NCBI GenBank assembly: GCA_964581115.1
Contig: CAZOMY010000004.1
Span: 62,001-126,000 of the forward strand
Length of the DNA stretch: 64,000 nt
Direction of reading: 5' to 3'
Origin: 2-02-FULL-55-14 sp964581115
Lineage (GTDB): Bacteria; Bacteroidota; Ignavibacteria; UBA10030
Below, in pieces: positions 25,126 to 33,724 of this stretch (position 1 is its first letter; every line of letters begins with the position of its first letter). Below the pieces are notes generated by a model. It was given only the letters and a program-made list of their open reading frames with translations. It searched no databases and had not been told where the DNA came from. Both the position numbers and the translations under genes were made by a program.

Positions 25126-26861
25126 GCACAACGCGTTCGATCTTCCTTCGTTGGTGCGGGCTCGCAGGTGTGGCATGCTGGATCATGCTGTCCGGTTGCG
25201 CCAACCAGATCGGGCCCTCGGGCGGACCAATGGATGCCGAAGGTCCGCAGATCGTCGCCACGTGGCCGGCTCCCTTCACGACACACTTCCATGGCGACCG
25301 GATCGAATTCTCATTCGATGAGTATGTCGACCAGCGCTCATTCGAGGAGTCGGTCTTCATCTCGCCGTCTGTCGCCGAATATGAGTTCGATTGGTCGGGG
25401 CAGGTCGTCGAATTGATCTTTCTGGAACCCCTCCGAGATTCCACGACTTATGTCATCACCGTCGGGACGGACGTGGTCGACCTTGAGCCGACTCGCCGCA
25501 ACCGGATGGCCGAAGCCTTTACCATGGCGATCTCGACGGGTCCGACCATCGAACGCGGGCTGCTCGCCGGCCGCGTGGTTCCGCTGAAGCCCTCCGACGT
25601 CGTGTCGGGCATCATGGTCCTCGCATATCATCTCAGAGGCCTCCGGCCTGACACGCTCAATCCGTTGACGACGCCCCCGACGTATGCCACGCAGACCGGG
25701 GGGGACGGTACCTTCCGGCTGCCGCACATCCGGCTCGGACCCTACCGTCTGCTGGCAATCCGCGATGAGTTTCGCAATCTCCTCTACGACCGCGAGACTG
25801 ACGAGTACGCCGTACCGTCGGCCGATATTCTCCTGACGCCCGCCGATACGGGGCGCACCAACATCGTGCTGCAGATGGCCAAGGAGGACACGACAGGACC
25901 TCGTCTGGTCTCGGTGGAACCGAGAGACCGGAACCACGTCGACCTCGGCTTCTCCGAAGAGATCGATACGTCCGCCGAACAGTCGCTCCAGGTGTCGATC
26001 ACGGATACGCTCGACGGTCGCTCGATCCCTGTCTTCGTCCTGATCCCCGATCCGTCCGATTTGAAGAAGACATCGTTGCTCTGCGACTACTTGACGACCG
26101 ATCGGCCGTATCTCATCCGTGCCGAGCGCGTGTATGACCTTGCGGGAAACGCCGGTCTCCTCGACGCTGTTGCCCGCATGTTCTCCGGCCCGTCGGCCAT
26201 CGACACCCTTCCGCCGCGCCTCGTTGCGGTGATGCCACGCGACAGCACGCGCGACGTAGAGCCGACGCTCGGCATCGAACTGACCTTCTCGCAACCCATT
26301 CTTGCCGAGTCGATGCCTGGCGTCTCCGGCTCATTCGCTCGAGCCGGACTGCCGTCAGTACGCGCCGTCGTTTCGTGGCCGGTGCCGACGCGGGCGAGGG
26401 TCATGCCCGTCGTTCCATTGGCTCGCGATCAATGGTATGCGGCTTCGATCGTTGTGTCGGGCCTGCAGGATTGGAAGACCTCGAGGTTGGCCGACACGAT
26501 CGTGACGGTACGATTTACGACGCGCGACCCCGAGAATGACGGCAGCATTGAGGGGGTGGTGGAAGATGAGAGCGAGGCCGACACGACGGGGCCCATCATC
26601 GTCGCAGCGCGCGAGGTCAAGGTCCGCCAACCAAAGATCATCACGGCCACAGCCGGAGTCTCGGGAAGTTTTGTGCTGCAAGGTCTCCCGGCCGGACGAT
26701 TCATCGTTCATGCCTATCGCGACCGGAATGCCAACGGTCGGTTCGACCCTGGCTTGCCGTTCCCGCTCAACCCGTCCGAGCGAAGGACGATGGATTCAGA
26801 CACGCTCCGCGTAAGGCCGCGTTGGCCGTTGGAGGGACTCCGTCTGCGGCTCCCGCGGTGA
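25122..26861 (+). CDS. lipoprotein with N-terminal SbsA-like Ig domain
   Basis: The 579 residues begin with a lipoprotein signal; the lipobox is LSGC at about residues 23-26, giving a lipid-anchored envelope protein. After QIGPSGGPMDAEGPQIVATWP comes an Ig-like domain (about residues 40-140, FDEYVDQRSFEESVFISP) resembling SbsA-type Ig domains. Later Ig-like repeats follow (RLVAVMPRDSTRDVEPTLGI). The C-terminus resembles a short prealbumin-like or carboxypeptidase-regulatory fold (GLPAGRFIVHAYRDRNANG). Similar lipoproteins are common in Bacteroidota; the function is unknown. The GTG start overlaps the mltG stop. Confidence 0.8.
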   Translation: MSTTRSIFLRWCGLAGVACWIMLSGCANQIGPSGGPMDAEGPQIVATWPAPFTTHFHGDRIEFSFDEYVDQRSFEESVFISPSVAEYEFDWSGQVVELIFLEPLRDSTTYVITVGTDVVDLEPTRRNRMAEAFTMAISTGPTIERGLLAGRVVPLKPSDVVSGIMVLAYHLRGLRPDTLNPLTTPPTYATQTGGDGTFRLPHIRLGPYRLLAIRDEFRNLLYDRETDEYAVPSADILLTPADTGRTNIVLQMAKEDTTGPRLVSVEPRDRNHVDLGFSEEIDTSAEQSLQVSITDTLDGRSIPVFVLIPDPSDLKKTSLLCDYLTTDRPYLIRAERVYDLAGNAGLLDAVARMFSGPSAIDTLPPRLVAVMPRDSTRDVEPTLGIELTFSQPILAESMPGVSGSFARAGLPSVRAVVSWPVPTRARVMPVVPLARDQWYAASIVVSGLQDWKTSRLADTIVTVRFTTRDPENDGSIEGVVEDESEADTTGPIIVAAREVKVRQPKIITATAGVSGSFVLQGLPAGRFIVHAYRDRNANGRFDPGLPFPLNPSERRTMDSDTLRVRPRWPLEGLRLRLPR

Positions 26862-26890
26862 GCCCGCTCAACGAGCCTTCCGTTGTGGAT

Positions 26891-26921
26891 TTTCAGGCGT
26901 TTTTTGTCTAGAATATTTTTG
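26891..26921 (+). promoter_or_regulatory. candidate Bacteroidota-type promoter for the nuo genes
   Basis: TATTTTTG at 26914-26921 matches TAnnTTTG exactly. Nineteen bases upstream lies TTTC (26891-26894), one mismatch from TTTG. The nuoA ATG is 20 bases downstream. The 80-base gap before nuoA is AT-rich compared with its surroundings. Confidence 0.55.
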
Positions 26922-26941
26922 CTGTCATCGAAAATGAGCCT

Positions 26942-27298
26942 ATGCTGGAATCGTACATCCCCATTCTGATGATGCTGGCGGTCGGAGTCGCATTCGCCGT
27001 CGCCATGGGCAAGATCAATGAGATCGTCGGCCCAAAGCGCCCGTCGGACGAGAAACTCTCGACCTACGAAAGCGGCATGGAACCGGTCCGGACCGCTCGT
27101 GAGCGGTTCTCGGTGAAATTTTACATGGTGGCGATGCTCTTTATAGTATTCGACATCGAGGTGGTTTTCCTCTATCCCTGGGCGGTCTCGTTCCGTTCGC
27201 TGGGAATCCAGGGCTTCATCACGATGTTCGTCTTTCTGGGTATCCTCCTGATCGGATACTATTATATCTGGAGAAAAGGAGCGCTGGAATGGGACTAG
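26942..27298 (+). CDS. nuoA: NADH-quinone oxidoreductase subunit A
   Basis: This membrane subunit of respiratory complex I has 118 residues and three helices. The loop KLSTYESGMEPVRTARERFSV, the helix VAMLFIVFDIEVVFLYPWAV and the final helix are typical of NuoA, with the conserved acidic residues in FDIEVVF. It is the first gene of nuoABCDEF and overlaps nuoB by 10 bases. Confidence 0.96.
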   Translation: MLESYIPILMMLAVGVAFAVAMGKINEIVGPKRPSDEKLSTYESGMEPVRTARERFSVKFYMVAMLFIVFDIEVVFLYPWAVSFRSLGIQGFITMFVFLGILLIGYYYIWRKGALEWD

Positions 27299-27822
27299 AG
27301 AAGGCGATGGGAGAGAGCTTCCTCCTGACGAAAGTCGAATCAGCCATCAACTGGTGCCGGAAGAACTCACTGTTCCCCATGCCGATGGGGATCTCCTGCT
27401 GTGCCATCGAGATGATGGCCTTCGCAGGACCCAGGTTCGATTCGGCACGATTCGGGTCGGAGGCATTCCGGTTCTCGCCTCGTCAGTCGGACCTGATGAT
27501 CGTGGCCGGCACGACGACGTACAAGATGGCTCAGGTCGTCCGCAAGATCTATGATCAGATGCCGGAGCCGAAGTGGGTCATTGCCATGGGAGCTTGCACG
27601 TCATCGGGGGGCATGTACCGCACCTACAACGTCGTGCAGGGGATCGACCAGTTCCTGCCGGTCGACGTCTACGTTGCCGGCTGCCCGCCGCGGCCGGATA
27701 ATCTGCTGAACGCGCTCATGCTCGTGCAGCAAAAGGTCCAACGCGGCGAGAGTCGCGGTACGTTGCCTGCGTTCGTCGGCGAGCCGCCGATCCGACATCG
27801 CATCGCCGGAAAGGTTGCATGA
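27289..27822 (+). CDS. nuoB: NADH-quinone oxidoreductase subunit B
   Basis: NuoB carries the terminal 4Fe-4S cluster N2 next to the quinone site. The 177 residues contain MGISCCAIEMMA, AMGACTSSGGMY and VAGCPPRPDNLL, giving the adjacent-cysteine pair and the two further ligands. The length and motif order are standard. It overlaps nuoA by 10 bases and nuoC by 4. Confidence 0.97.
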   Translation: MGLEKAMGESFLLTKVESAINWCRKNSLFPMPMGISCCAIEMMAFAGPRFDSARFGSEAFRFSPRQSDLMIVAGTTTYKMAQVVRKIYDQMPEPKWVIAMGACTSSGGMYRTYNVVQGIDQFLPVDVYVAGCPPRPDNLLNALMLVQQKVQRGESRGTLPAFVGEPPIRHRIAGKVA

Positions 27823-28307
27823 TCATGAACGAACTCGTGCTCCAGCGACTGCGCGACGCATTCGGCCCGGCGATCGAAGCTTCGTCGGAGTTTCGCGGCG
27901 AGTTGACCGTGGTCGTCCCGAAGGAGCGGATCGTCGAGGTCTGCCGATTTCTGAAGGAGCAACCCGATCTCCGATTCGACCTCTTGTCCGACCTATGCGG
28001 CGTCGACCGGTACACGCCGCTGCAGCGATTCGGGGTCGTCTATAACCTGTTCTCGATCCGCAGGAAGCATCGTATCCGCCTGAAGACATTCTGCGAAGAG
28101 CAGGACCCGACGGTCCCGTCGGTTACGAGCGTCTGGCGCACGGCCAACTGGCACGAACGCGAGACGTTCGACATGTTCGGTATCCAGTTCACCGGGCACC
28201 CCGACCTCCGGCGCATGTACATGCCGGAAGGGTTCGAGCATCACCCGCTCCGGAAAGACTTTCCGCTCATGGGCATTCCCGGATCGCTTCCCCTCCCGAA
28301 GAAGTAG
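27819..28307 (+). CDS. nuoC: NADH-quinone oxidoreductase subunit C
   Basis: This is the peripheral-arm 30 kDa subunit. The 162 residues show FDLLSDLCGVDRY, GVVYNLFSIRRKHRIRLKT, the signature WHERETFDMFGIQFTGHPDLRR and FEHHPLRKDFPL. NuoC and NuoD are separate here, not fused as in E. coli. The ATG at 27819 overlaps the nuoB stop; a second ATG at 27825 is possible. Confidence 0.96.
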   Translation: MIMNELVLQRLRDAFGPAIEASSEFRGELTVVVPKERIVEVCRFLKEQPDLRFDLLSDLCGVDRYTPLQRFGVVYNLFSIRRKHRIRLKTFCEEQDPTVPSVTSVWRTANWHERETFDMFGIQFTGHPDLRRMYMPEGFEHHPLRKDFPLMGIPGSLPLPKK

Positions 28308-28310
28308 GCT

Positions 28311-29567
28311 ATGGCCGTCCAGACCGACGAACTTCCCCGCAAGTCCCGCATCCTCCAAGCGCTCGAAGATCAGAACACGAGCGTGCAGTTCGACGACGCC
28401 CTCGAGAGCGAAATGGTGCTCAACATGGGTCCGCAGCACCCGGCGACCCATGGCGTCCTCCGGCTTTTGCTGAAGCTCGACGGCGAGACGGTCATCGGAT
28501 GCGTCCCCGAGCTGGGGTATCTTCACCGGGGCTATGAGAAGCTGGCCGAGAGCTGCACGTACCACGAATTCATTCCGCATACCGACCGGCTCGACTACCT
28601 GTCGCCGTTGTCGAACAATGTGGCCTATGTCCTGGCGGTCGAAAAGCTCATCGGTATCGAGGCGCCGCCTCGTGCGCAGTACCTACGGACGCTCATCTCC
28701 GAACTCGCCCGTATCTCATCGCACCTGTTGTGGCTTGGCTCGTTGGCGATGGATGTTGGAGCCTTGACAGTCTTCATGTGGAGCTTCCGCGAGCGCGAGA
28801 AGCTGTACGATGTCTTTGAGCATCTTGTCGGTGCCCGATTCACGACGTCGTACACGCGCATCGGCGGACTCGCGCACGACCTGCTCCCCGACGCCGAACA
28901 GATGGTGCGCGCATTCATCGCGCAGTTCCCCGAGCAGCTCGAAGAATGCGAGAAGTTGCTCAACCGCAACCGCATCTTCGTCGAACGGTGCGACGGCATC
29001 GGTCTCATCACGGCCGAACAGGCGATCGACCTGGGCCTGACCGGGCCGAGCCTTCGGGCATGCGGCATCGAGCACGATCTGCGGAAGTCACAGCCGTATC
29101 TCATCTATCCCCAACTGGACTTTGAGGTCCCGGTCTATGAAGGCGGGGACACCCTCGCGCGCTACTATGTCCGCATGGCCGAGATCCGTCAGAGCGTCCG
29201 GATGGTCAACCAGATCATGGAGCGGCTCCCCTCGGGCCCCGTGCATGCGAATGAGCCGAAGAAGGTGCTCCCGCGCAAGGAACGTGTCTACACGAAGATG
29301 GAGGAGCTCATCCACGACTTCATGATCGTGAACTTCGGCGAGAACCCTCCGGCCGGCGAGGTGTACCACGCCGTCGAGGCACCGAAAGGCGAGCTCGGGT
29401 TCTATCTGAACAGCGACGGCAAAGGCTATCCCTGGCGGCTGAAGATCCGCTCTCCGTCGTTCACGAACCTGCAATCCCTGCCCACGCTCATCCAGGGCGC
29501 GATGATCTCCGACGTCGTGGCGATCATCGGCAGCATCGATCCCGTCATGGGCGAGGCGGACAAGTAA
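28311..29567 (+). CDS. nuoD: NADH-quinone oxidoreductase subunit D
   Basis: This is the 49 kDa subunit that forms the quinone pocket with NuoB. The 418 residues include LNMGPQHPATHGVLRLLL, ELGYLHRGYEKLAE and YLSPLSNNVAYVLAVEKL, and the C-terminus reads RSPSFTNLQSLPTL, all family-typical. The conserved His of QHPATHG is present. It starts 3 bases after nuoC. Confidence 0.97.
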   Translation: MAVQTDELPRKSRILQALEDQNTSVQFDDALESEMVLNMGPQHPATHGVLRLLLKLDGETVIGCVPELGYLHRGYEKLAESCTYHEFIPHTDRLDYLSPLSNNVAYVLAVEKLIGIEAPPRAQYLRTLISELARISSHLLWLGSLAMDVGALTVFMWSFREREKLYDVFEHLVGARFTTSYTRIGGLAHDLLPDAEQMVRAFIAQFPEQLEECEKLLNRNRIFVERCDGIGLITAEQAIDLGLTGPSLRACGIEHDLRKSQPYLIYPQLDFEVPVYEGGDTLARYYVRMAEIRQSVRMVNQIMERLPSGPVHANEPKKVLPRKERVYTKMEELIHDFMIVNFGENPPAGEVYHAVEAPKGELGFYLNSDGKGYPWRLKIRSPSFTNLQSLPTLIQGAMISDVVAIIGSIDPVMGEADK

Positions 29568-29594
29568 GCCGCAAGCCCCCACGCGACCTTTCAC

Positions 29595-30059
29595 ATGCTG
29601 AACGAGAACAATCTTAAGCGGGTCGAGGAACTGAAGCGCCGGTATCCGACGACCCAGGCGTTGACCCTGCCGGTGTTGTGGATGGTACAGGAGCAGGAAG
29701 GCTACATCTCGGAGACTTCGATGCGCGAGGTGGCCGAGCTCCTCAACGTGTCGTTCGCACACGTCCTCGGCGTTGTTACGTTCTACACGATGTTCCAGCG
29801 GCAGCCGATCGGCCGTCATCATATCGAGGTCTGCACGAACGTGTCGTGCATGCTCCGCGGCTCGAAGCAGATCATGCAGCACCTGGAGCGACGGCTCGGA
29901 ATCGCGTGTGGCGAGACAACCCCCGACAAGAGGGTGACGCTGAGCGAGACGGAGTGCATGGGGGCATGCGGAAATGCGCCCATGTTGGCGATCGGAGAGG
30001 AATACCACGAACATCTCACCGTCGAGAAGGTCGACCGCCTGCTGGAGGGACTGAAATGA
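29595..30059 (+). CDS. nuoE: NADH-quinone oxidoreductase subunit E
   Basis: This is the 24 kDa subunit with 2Fe-2S cluster N1a. The 154 residues contain VLWMVQEQEGYISETSM and VLGVVTFYTMFQ, then the four cluster ligands in CTNVSCMLRGS and ETECMGACGNAP. It lies 27 bases after nuoD, and nuoF starts at its stop codon. Confidence 0.96.
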   Translation: MLNENNLKRVEELKRRYPTTQALTLPVLWMVQEQEGYISETSMREVAELLNVSFAHVLGVVTFYTMFQRQPIGRHHIEVCTNVSCMLRGSKQIMQHLERRLGIACGETTPDKRVTLSETECMGACGNAPMLAIGEEYHEHLTVEKVDRLLEGLK

Positions 30060-31354
30060 TGATGACCCCGTCCCATCCCGACCAGGTGACGAAGTGGGAG
30101 AATGTCATTCTTCCGCCGATCAGGGACCTGCACAAGATCGACGTGTACCGGCAGCACGGCGGCTACGGGGCGCTGAAGAAGGCGCTGGCGATGAAGCCCG
30201 AGGACGTCATCGAAGAGGTGAAGAAGTCCAATCTGCGCGGCAGGGGAGGAGCCTGCTTCCCGACCGGACTGAAATGGTCGTTCATGCCGAAGCAATCGGC
30301 AAAGGCAAAATACCTCTGCGTGAACGGCGACGAATCGGAGCCGGGTACGTTCAAGGACCGCCAGATCTTCGAGTTCAATCCGCATCTTCTGATCGAGGGG
30401 ACCCTTATCGCCTGTTGGGCGATGGGTATCACGGCGGCCTACATCTACGTCCGCGGCGAGTATGGCAAATGGATCCGTATGCTCGAGCGTGCGCTCGAAG
30501 ATGCGTATGCGAACCGCCTCGTCGGTGAGAACATCCTCGACACCGGGTTCACGACGCAGATCTACGTTCACAAGGGCGCCGGCGCATACATCTGCGGCGA
30601 AGAGTCATCCCTGATGAATTCGATCGAAGGCGATCGCGGATACCCGCGCGTGAAGCCGCCGTTCCCGGCGCAAGTGGGACTGTGGGGCTGCCCGACGACG
30701 ATCAACAATGTCGAGACGATTGCCAACGTCCCCGTCATCATCGATCGGGGAGCGGCGTGGTATGCCGGCATCGGGTCGCCAAAGCATCCCGGGCCGATCC
30801 TTGTGGGCGTGAGCGGGCATGTGAATCAGCCGGGCGTGTATGAAATGCCGACGGGCGTCCCGTTGCTCGAGATCATCCACAAGTGGTGCGGCGGTGTTCC
30901 CGGCAACAAGGCGATCAAGGCGGTGATCCCCGGAGGCTCCTCGACGATGGTCCTCCGCGGTGAGGCGCTCGAAGGCGTGCGAATGGATGCCGACTCGCTC
31001 AAGGCGGCGGGATCATCCGTCGGAACGGCCGGTCTTATCGTGATGGATGAGGACACCGATCTGATCGCTGTCCTGACGCGCATCGCGAAGTTCTACTACC
31101 ACGAGTCGTGCGGGCAGTGTACGCCCTGCCGCGAGGGGACCGGCTGGCTATGGAAGGTGCTCAAGCGGTTCCAGGCCGGAGAGGCCCGCATGTCTGACGT
31201 CGACCTGTTGATGGACGTTGCCAACAACATCGAAGGGAACACGATCTGTGCGCTGGGTGATGCGGCGGCGTGGCCCGTGCAGTCGATGATCCGCCGCTTC
31301 CGGGATGAGTTCGAGAAGCGGACCGTGGACCGTCCGGTCGAGGCGTCGTTCTGA
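30056..31354 (+). CDS. nuoF: NADH-quinone oxidoreductase subunit F
   Basis: This is the 51 kDa subunit that binds NADH, FMN and 4Fe-4S cluster N3. The 432 residues have the FMN/NADH loop LRGRGGACFPTGLKWSF, NGDESEPGTFKDR, GAGAYICGEESSLMNSIEG, and the cluster ligands in ESCGQCTPCREGTGW plus the distal Cys of NTICALGD. The glycine usually found after GRGGA is replaced by Cys. The start is one of three consecutive ATG codons from 30056, overlapping the nuoE stop; a longer open frame back to 29678 lies out of frame inside nuoE and is not real. nuoG to nuoN do not follow. Confidence 0.95.
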   Translation: MMMTPSHPDQVTKWENVILPPIRDLHKIDVYRQHGGYGALKKALAMKPEDVIEEVKKSNLRGRGGACFPTGLKWSFMPKQSAKAKYLCVNGDESEPGTFKDRQIFEFNPHLLIEGTLIACWAMGITAAYIYVRGEYGKWIRMLERALEDAYANRLVGENILDTGFTTQIYVHKGAGAYICGEESSLMNSIEGDRGYPRVKPPFPAQVGLWGCPTTINNVETIANVPVIIDRGAAWYAGIGSPKHPGPILVGVSGHVNQPGVYEMPTGVPLLEIIHKWCGGVPGNKAIKAVIPGGSSTMVLRGEALEGVRMDADSLKAAGSSVGTAGLIVMDEDTDLIAVLTRIAKFYYHESCGQCTPCREGTGWLWKVLKRFQAGEARMSDVDLLMDVANNIEGNTICALGDAAAWPVQSMIRRFRDEFEKRTVDRPVEASF

Positions 31355-31384
31355 GTGTGGACCGTTCGACCCCGCAGATGAACA

Positions 31385-31421
31385 CGAAACCCGCGGATCC
31401 CGGCTTGGGACGCGGGTTTCG
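31385..31421. terminator. hairpin after nuoF, terminator-like but without T-tract
   Basis: CGAAACCCGC (31385-31394) and GCGGGTTTCG (31412-31421) form a perfect 10-base stem, with an inner TCCC/GGGA pairing in the loop. It lies 30 bases after the nuoF stop. No T-run follows, so termination is uncertain. The rest of the 31355-31610 gap shows nothing recognisable. Confidence 0.55.
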
Positions 31422-31610
31422 CCGTCTCCGGGAGGGAACCGGGGGCCCTTGGCGTTCGTCTAAAGGGTTGGATGATGCAATCCAGCAACCTGGATCGAAC
31501 CCGTCCGTAGGCCCATGGAACGCCGAAGCACGATCGCCCTCGACCTTCCGATCCCCATGCTCCCGTCTCCGACCCGTTCGGTCCCGTCGCCGGTCTGGCG
31601 TGCCGAGTCT

Positions 31611-32204
31611 ATGAACGAGCCGCTCACCGATCGCGACCTCGACGCTGCGGCCGACGACGTGCTGGTTTCGCTGGCTCAACGCGGCGACCAGAAAGCGTTC
31701 CGCCATCTCGTCCACCGACATCACGAGCGCGTGCGCAATCTCTTGTTCGCCATCTTTCACGACGAGCATCTCGTCGAAGACCTGGCGCAGGAGGTGTTCA
31801 TCAAGGCGTATGAGGCGCTGCCGTCCTTCCGGTTCGAGTCGTCGTTCTATACCTGGCTGTATCGGATCGCGATCAACAAGGGTCGCGACGAGATGCGCCG
31901 GCGCAAGCTTCGTCGATTCTTTTCGCTGCAGCAGCTGGACGACGGCGCGCGCGCCGAGTTGGAGGCGAGGGTCGCCGAAAAGCCGGCGGACCTCGATGCG
32001 CCGGACCTCGTGGCCCTGGGCCTGCGAACGCTGCCCGACCACCAGCGCGAGGTCGTCATCATGAAGGACCTGCAAGGATTCTCATACGAGGAGATCGCCG
32101 ACATCCTGCACATCGAGGTCGGAACCGTCAAGTCCCGGCTCTCGCGTGCCCGCACGGCGCTCAAGCAGGTCCTCGGCCCGATGTTGGACAAGGATTCCGC
32201 ATGA
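31611..32204 (+). CDS. ECF-type RNA polymerase sigma factor
   Basis: The protein has 197 residues from the ATG at 31611. Region 2 is clear (QKAFRHLVHRHHERVRNLLF, EDLAQEVFIKAYEALPSF, FYTWLYRIAINKGRDEMRR) and so is region 4 (LRTLPDHQREVVIMKDLQG, SYEEIADILHIEVGTVKSRL, SRARTALKQVL). An in-frame ATG at 31515 would add 32 residues without sigma-like features. Its stop overlaps the start of the membrane protein gene at 32201 (ATGA), the standard sigma/anti-sigma arrangement, so its activity is probably held by that protein. The target genes are unknown. Confidence 0.92.
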   Translation: MNEPLTDRDLDAAADDVLVSLAQRGDQKAFRHLVHRHHERVRNLLFAIFHDEHLVEDLAQEVFIKAYEALPSFRFESSFYTWLYRIAINKGRDEMRRRKLRRFFSLQQLDDGARAELEARVAEKPADLDAPDLVALGLRTLPDHQREVVIMKDLQGFSYEEIADILHIEVGTVKSRLSRARTALKQVLGPMLDKDSA

Positions 32205-33571
32205 ACCTTCCGCTACCATCTGACGACGCGTTATTGATCAGCCGGGCGATCGACGGCGACCTGACGGACGATGAACAACGACAGTTCGACGAGCGACTTG
32301 CGCGCGACGAGGTCTTTCGCGCCGAGGTCGAATCTCGCCGACGACTTCAGACCCTCGTACGTCGCATGCCGGGCCTTGCCGCCGATGACGGATTCGTCAA
32401 CCGCGTGATGACCACGCTTCCGGCGCGCGAACGGGAGGCGGGCGACCTTCTGCCCTTCCCGCGTCGCTACCTGCCGGTTGCGGCTCTCGCTGTCACGGCC
32501 GTGGTGGCCGTGGCGACCTTCATGGTCTTGGAAAGCCGGATCCCGTTGCTGCGTTTCTGGGAGCAACAATCGGCCACCGTGCGAGAGGCCTACGAGCAGA
32601 CCGTGGCGCAGGGAAACTTCTGGCCGCTGTTGGGGGACCTCGACGACGACCGCACGATCCAGTTCGCCTTTACCGGCACGCTTCCGATCGACGAAGAGAA
32701 GGGCGCCACGCTCAAGGTTGACGACCGGGCGAAGGATGGCTATCGCATCGAAGTTCAGAGAGATGCGGCTCGCCCCAAGCGCGAGGTGACGGTGGCCGAG
32801 TTCATGTCGGCCGTGAAACCGTCGGAGCTCCAGCGGCGAGCGCTCGATTCCGTGCTCAACGCCGCACGTGAGGAACTGCAGACAGCCGTCTTGGTCGGCG
32901 CGAATGACGAGGTAGCCATCAAGGCCGATCTGCGCCGGTTGAACCGGGCGATGGTTTCAGGGCTTGCGGCGGTGCTCGAACCTGAACAGCGAGCGAAGAT
33001 GAGCCGCTTCATGACGGTGCGCGAAGCCCCCTACGTACTGTTCGGCAGCGACGCGGAGCCGAGTACGAGCCAGGAGATCATCCGTGAAATGCGAGCGCCG
33101 CGCGAGCGGCACGAATTCGTCGTGTTGCGTCCTGATTCGCTCCTGATCAGGCGCTACCATGTCGACGCGGCGGAGTTGAACCGGCAGGCGGAGCGGTTCC
33201 ATGTGATGTCGGCCGAATTGGCGGCCCGCCGCGACCGGATGTTGCGGCGATGGGTAGACCAGCCAGGGGTGCCGGAGATCCCGGCGATCGCACCTGAAAT
33301 GATGGCGCGCGTTAACGTCAGGTCCCGCCGCGACCGGTTGTCGATCGAGGTCGCAGATTCCGTCAGCGGACGGGTGATGTTCTTCAATATTGCCGTTGCG
33401 CCGAGGGTCTGGGTCGAAGGTGGTGAACCCGACGCGCCGGATGCGGCCGACGGCCTTGAGCAGACGAGATTCCCCGGGGGCCGGGCGCCGCTCGCTCCCC
33501 GTCTTTCCGCGCCCCCGACGGTCGATTCTTCTAAGGTCAAACGTCGCGCTCTTCCGATAGCGATCGACTGA
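32201..33571 (+). CDS. putative membrane-anchored anti-sigma factor
   Basis: The protein has 456 residues and starts inside the sigma factor stop codon. The first 60 residues (SRAIDGDLTDDEQRQFDERL, then RRRLQTLVRR) look like an anti-sigma N-terminal helical domain but lack the His-Cys zinc motif. One membrane helix follows at about residues 87-107. The remaining 350 residues are predicted outside the cytoplasm, charged and helix-rich, with no recognised domain, ending in a proline/arginine-rich tail. The role is inferred from gene order and topology. It is much larger than typical anti-sigma factors, so the outer part may be a sensor. Confidence 0.65.
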   Translation: MNLPLPSDDALLISRAIDGDLTDDEQRQFDERLARDEVFRAEVESRRRLQTLVRRMPGLAADDGFVNRVMTTLPAREREAGDLLPFPRRYLPVAALAVTAVVAVATFMVLESRIPLLRFWEQQSATVREAYEQTVAQGNFWPLLGDLDDDRTIQFAFTGTLPIDEEKGATLKVDDRAKDGYRIEVQRDAARPKREVTVAEFMSAVKPSELQRRALDSVLNAAREELQTAVLVGANDEVAIKADLRRLNRAMVSGLAAVLEPEQRAKMSRFMTVREAPYVLFGSDAEPSTSQEIIREMRAPRERHEFVVLRPDSLLIRRYHVDAAELNRQAERFHVMSAELAARRDRMLRRWVDQPGVPEIPAIAPEMMARVNVRSRRDRLSIEVADSVSGRVMFFNIAVAPRVWVEGGEPDAPDAADGLEQTRFPGGRAPLAPRLSAPPTVDSSKVKRRALPIAID

Positions 33572-33603
33572 GTTCCGTTTCTGCGAGTAGCCTTCTCAAG
33601 AAG

Positions 33604-33636
33604 GAGCGCCCCCCAAACAGAGAGGCGTTCTGTTGT
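33604..33636 (+). terminator. possible terminator after the sigma/anti-sigma genes
   Basis: GAGCGCC (near 33604) and GGCGTTC (near 33624) can pair over 7 bases with one G-U, followed by the T-rich TGTTGTATT. It lies between the putative anti-sigma gene and the rplM promoter. Confidence 0.45.
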
Positions 33637-33654
33637 ATTCACGTGCCCCGATGG

Positions 33655-33685
33655 TTGACTTTTCGGCATCATTGCGCTATATTTA
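33655..33685 (+). promoter_or_regulatory. candidate Bacteroidota-type promoter for rplM-rpsI
   Basis: TTG (33655-33657), a 20-base spacer and TATATTTA (33678-33685) match TTG-N19/20-TAnnTTTG with one mismatch. A start of transcription near 33692 leaves a leader of about 33 bases before the GTG at 33725, which supports that start codon over the ATG at 33701. Confidence 0.55.
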
Positions 33686-33724
33686 AAGGCTAATTCAATC
33701 ATGATGCCGTCAGGAGATCTGGTC

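Noticed and set aside
29678..30055. N-terminal extension of nuoF by 126 codons
   Set aside because: The extension lies out of frame inside nuoE and does not resemble NuoF; the NuoF family N-terminus begins near 30056.
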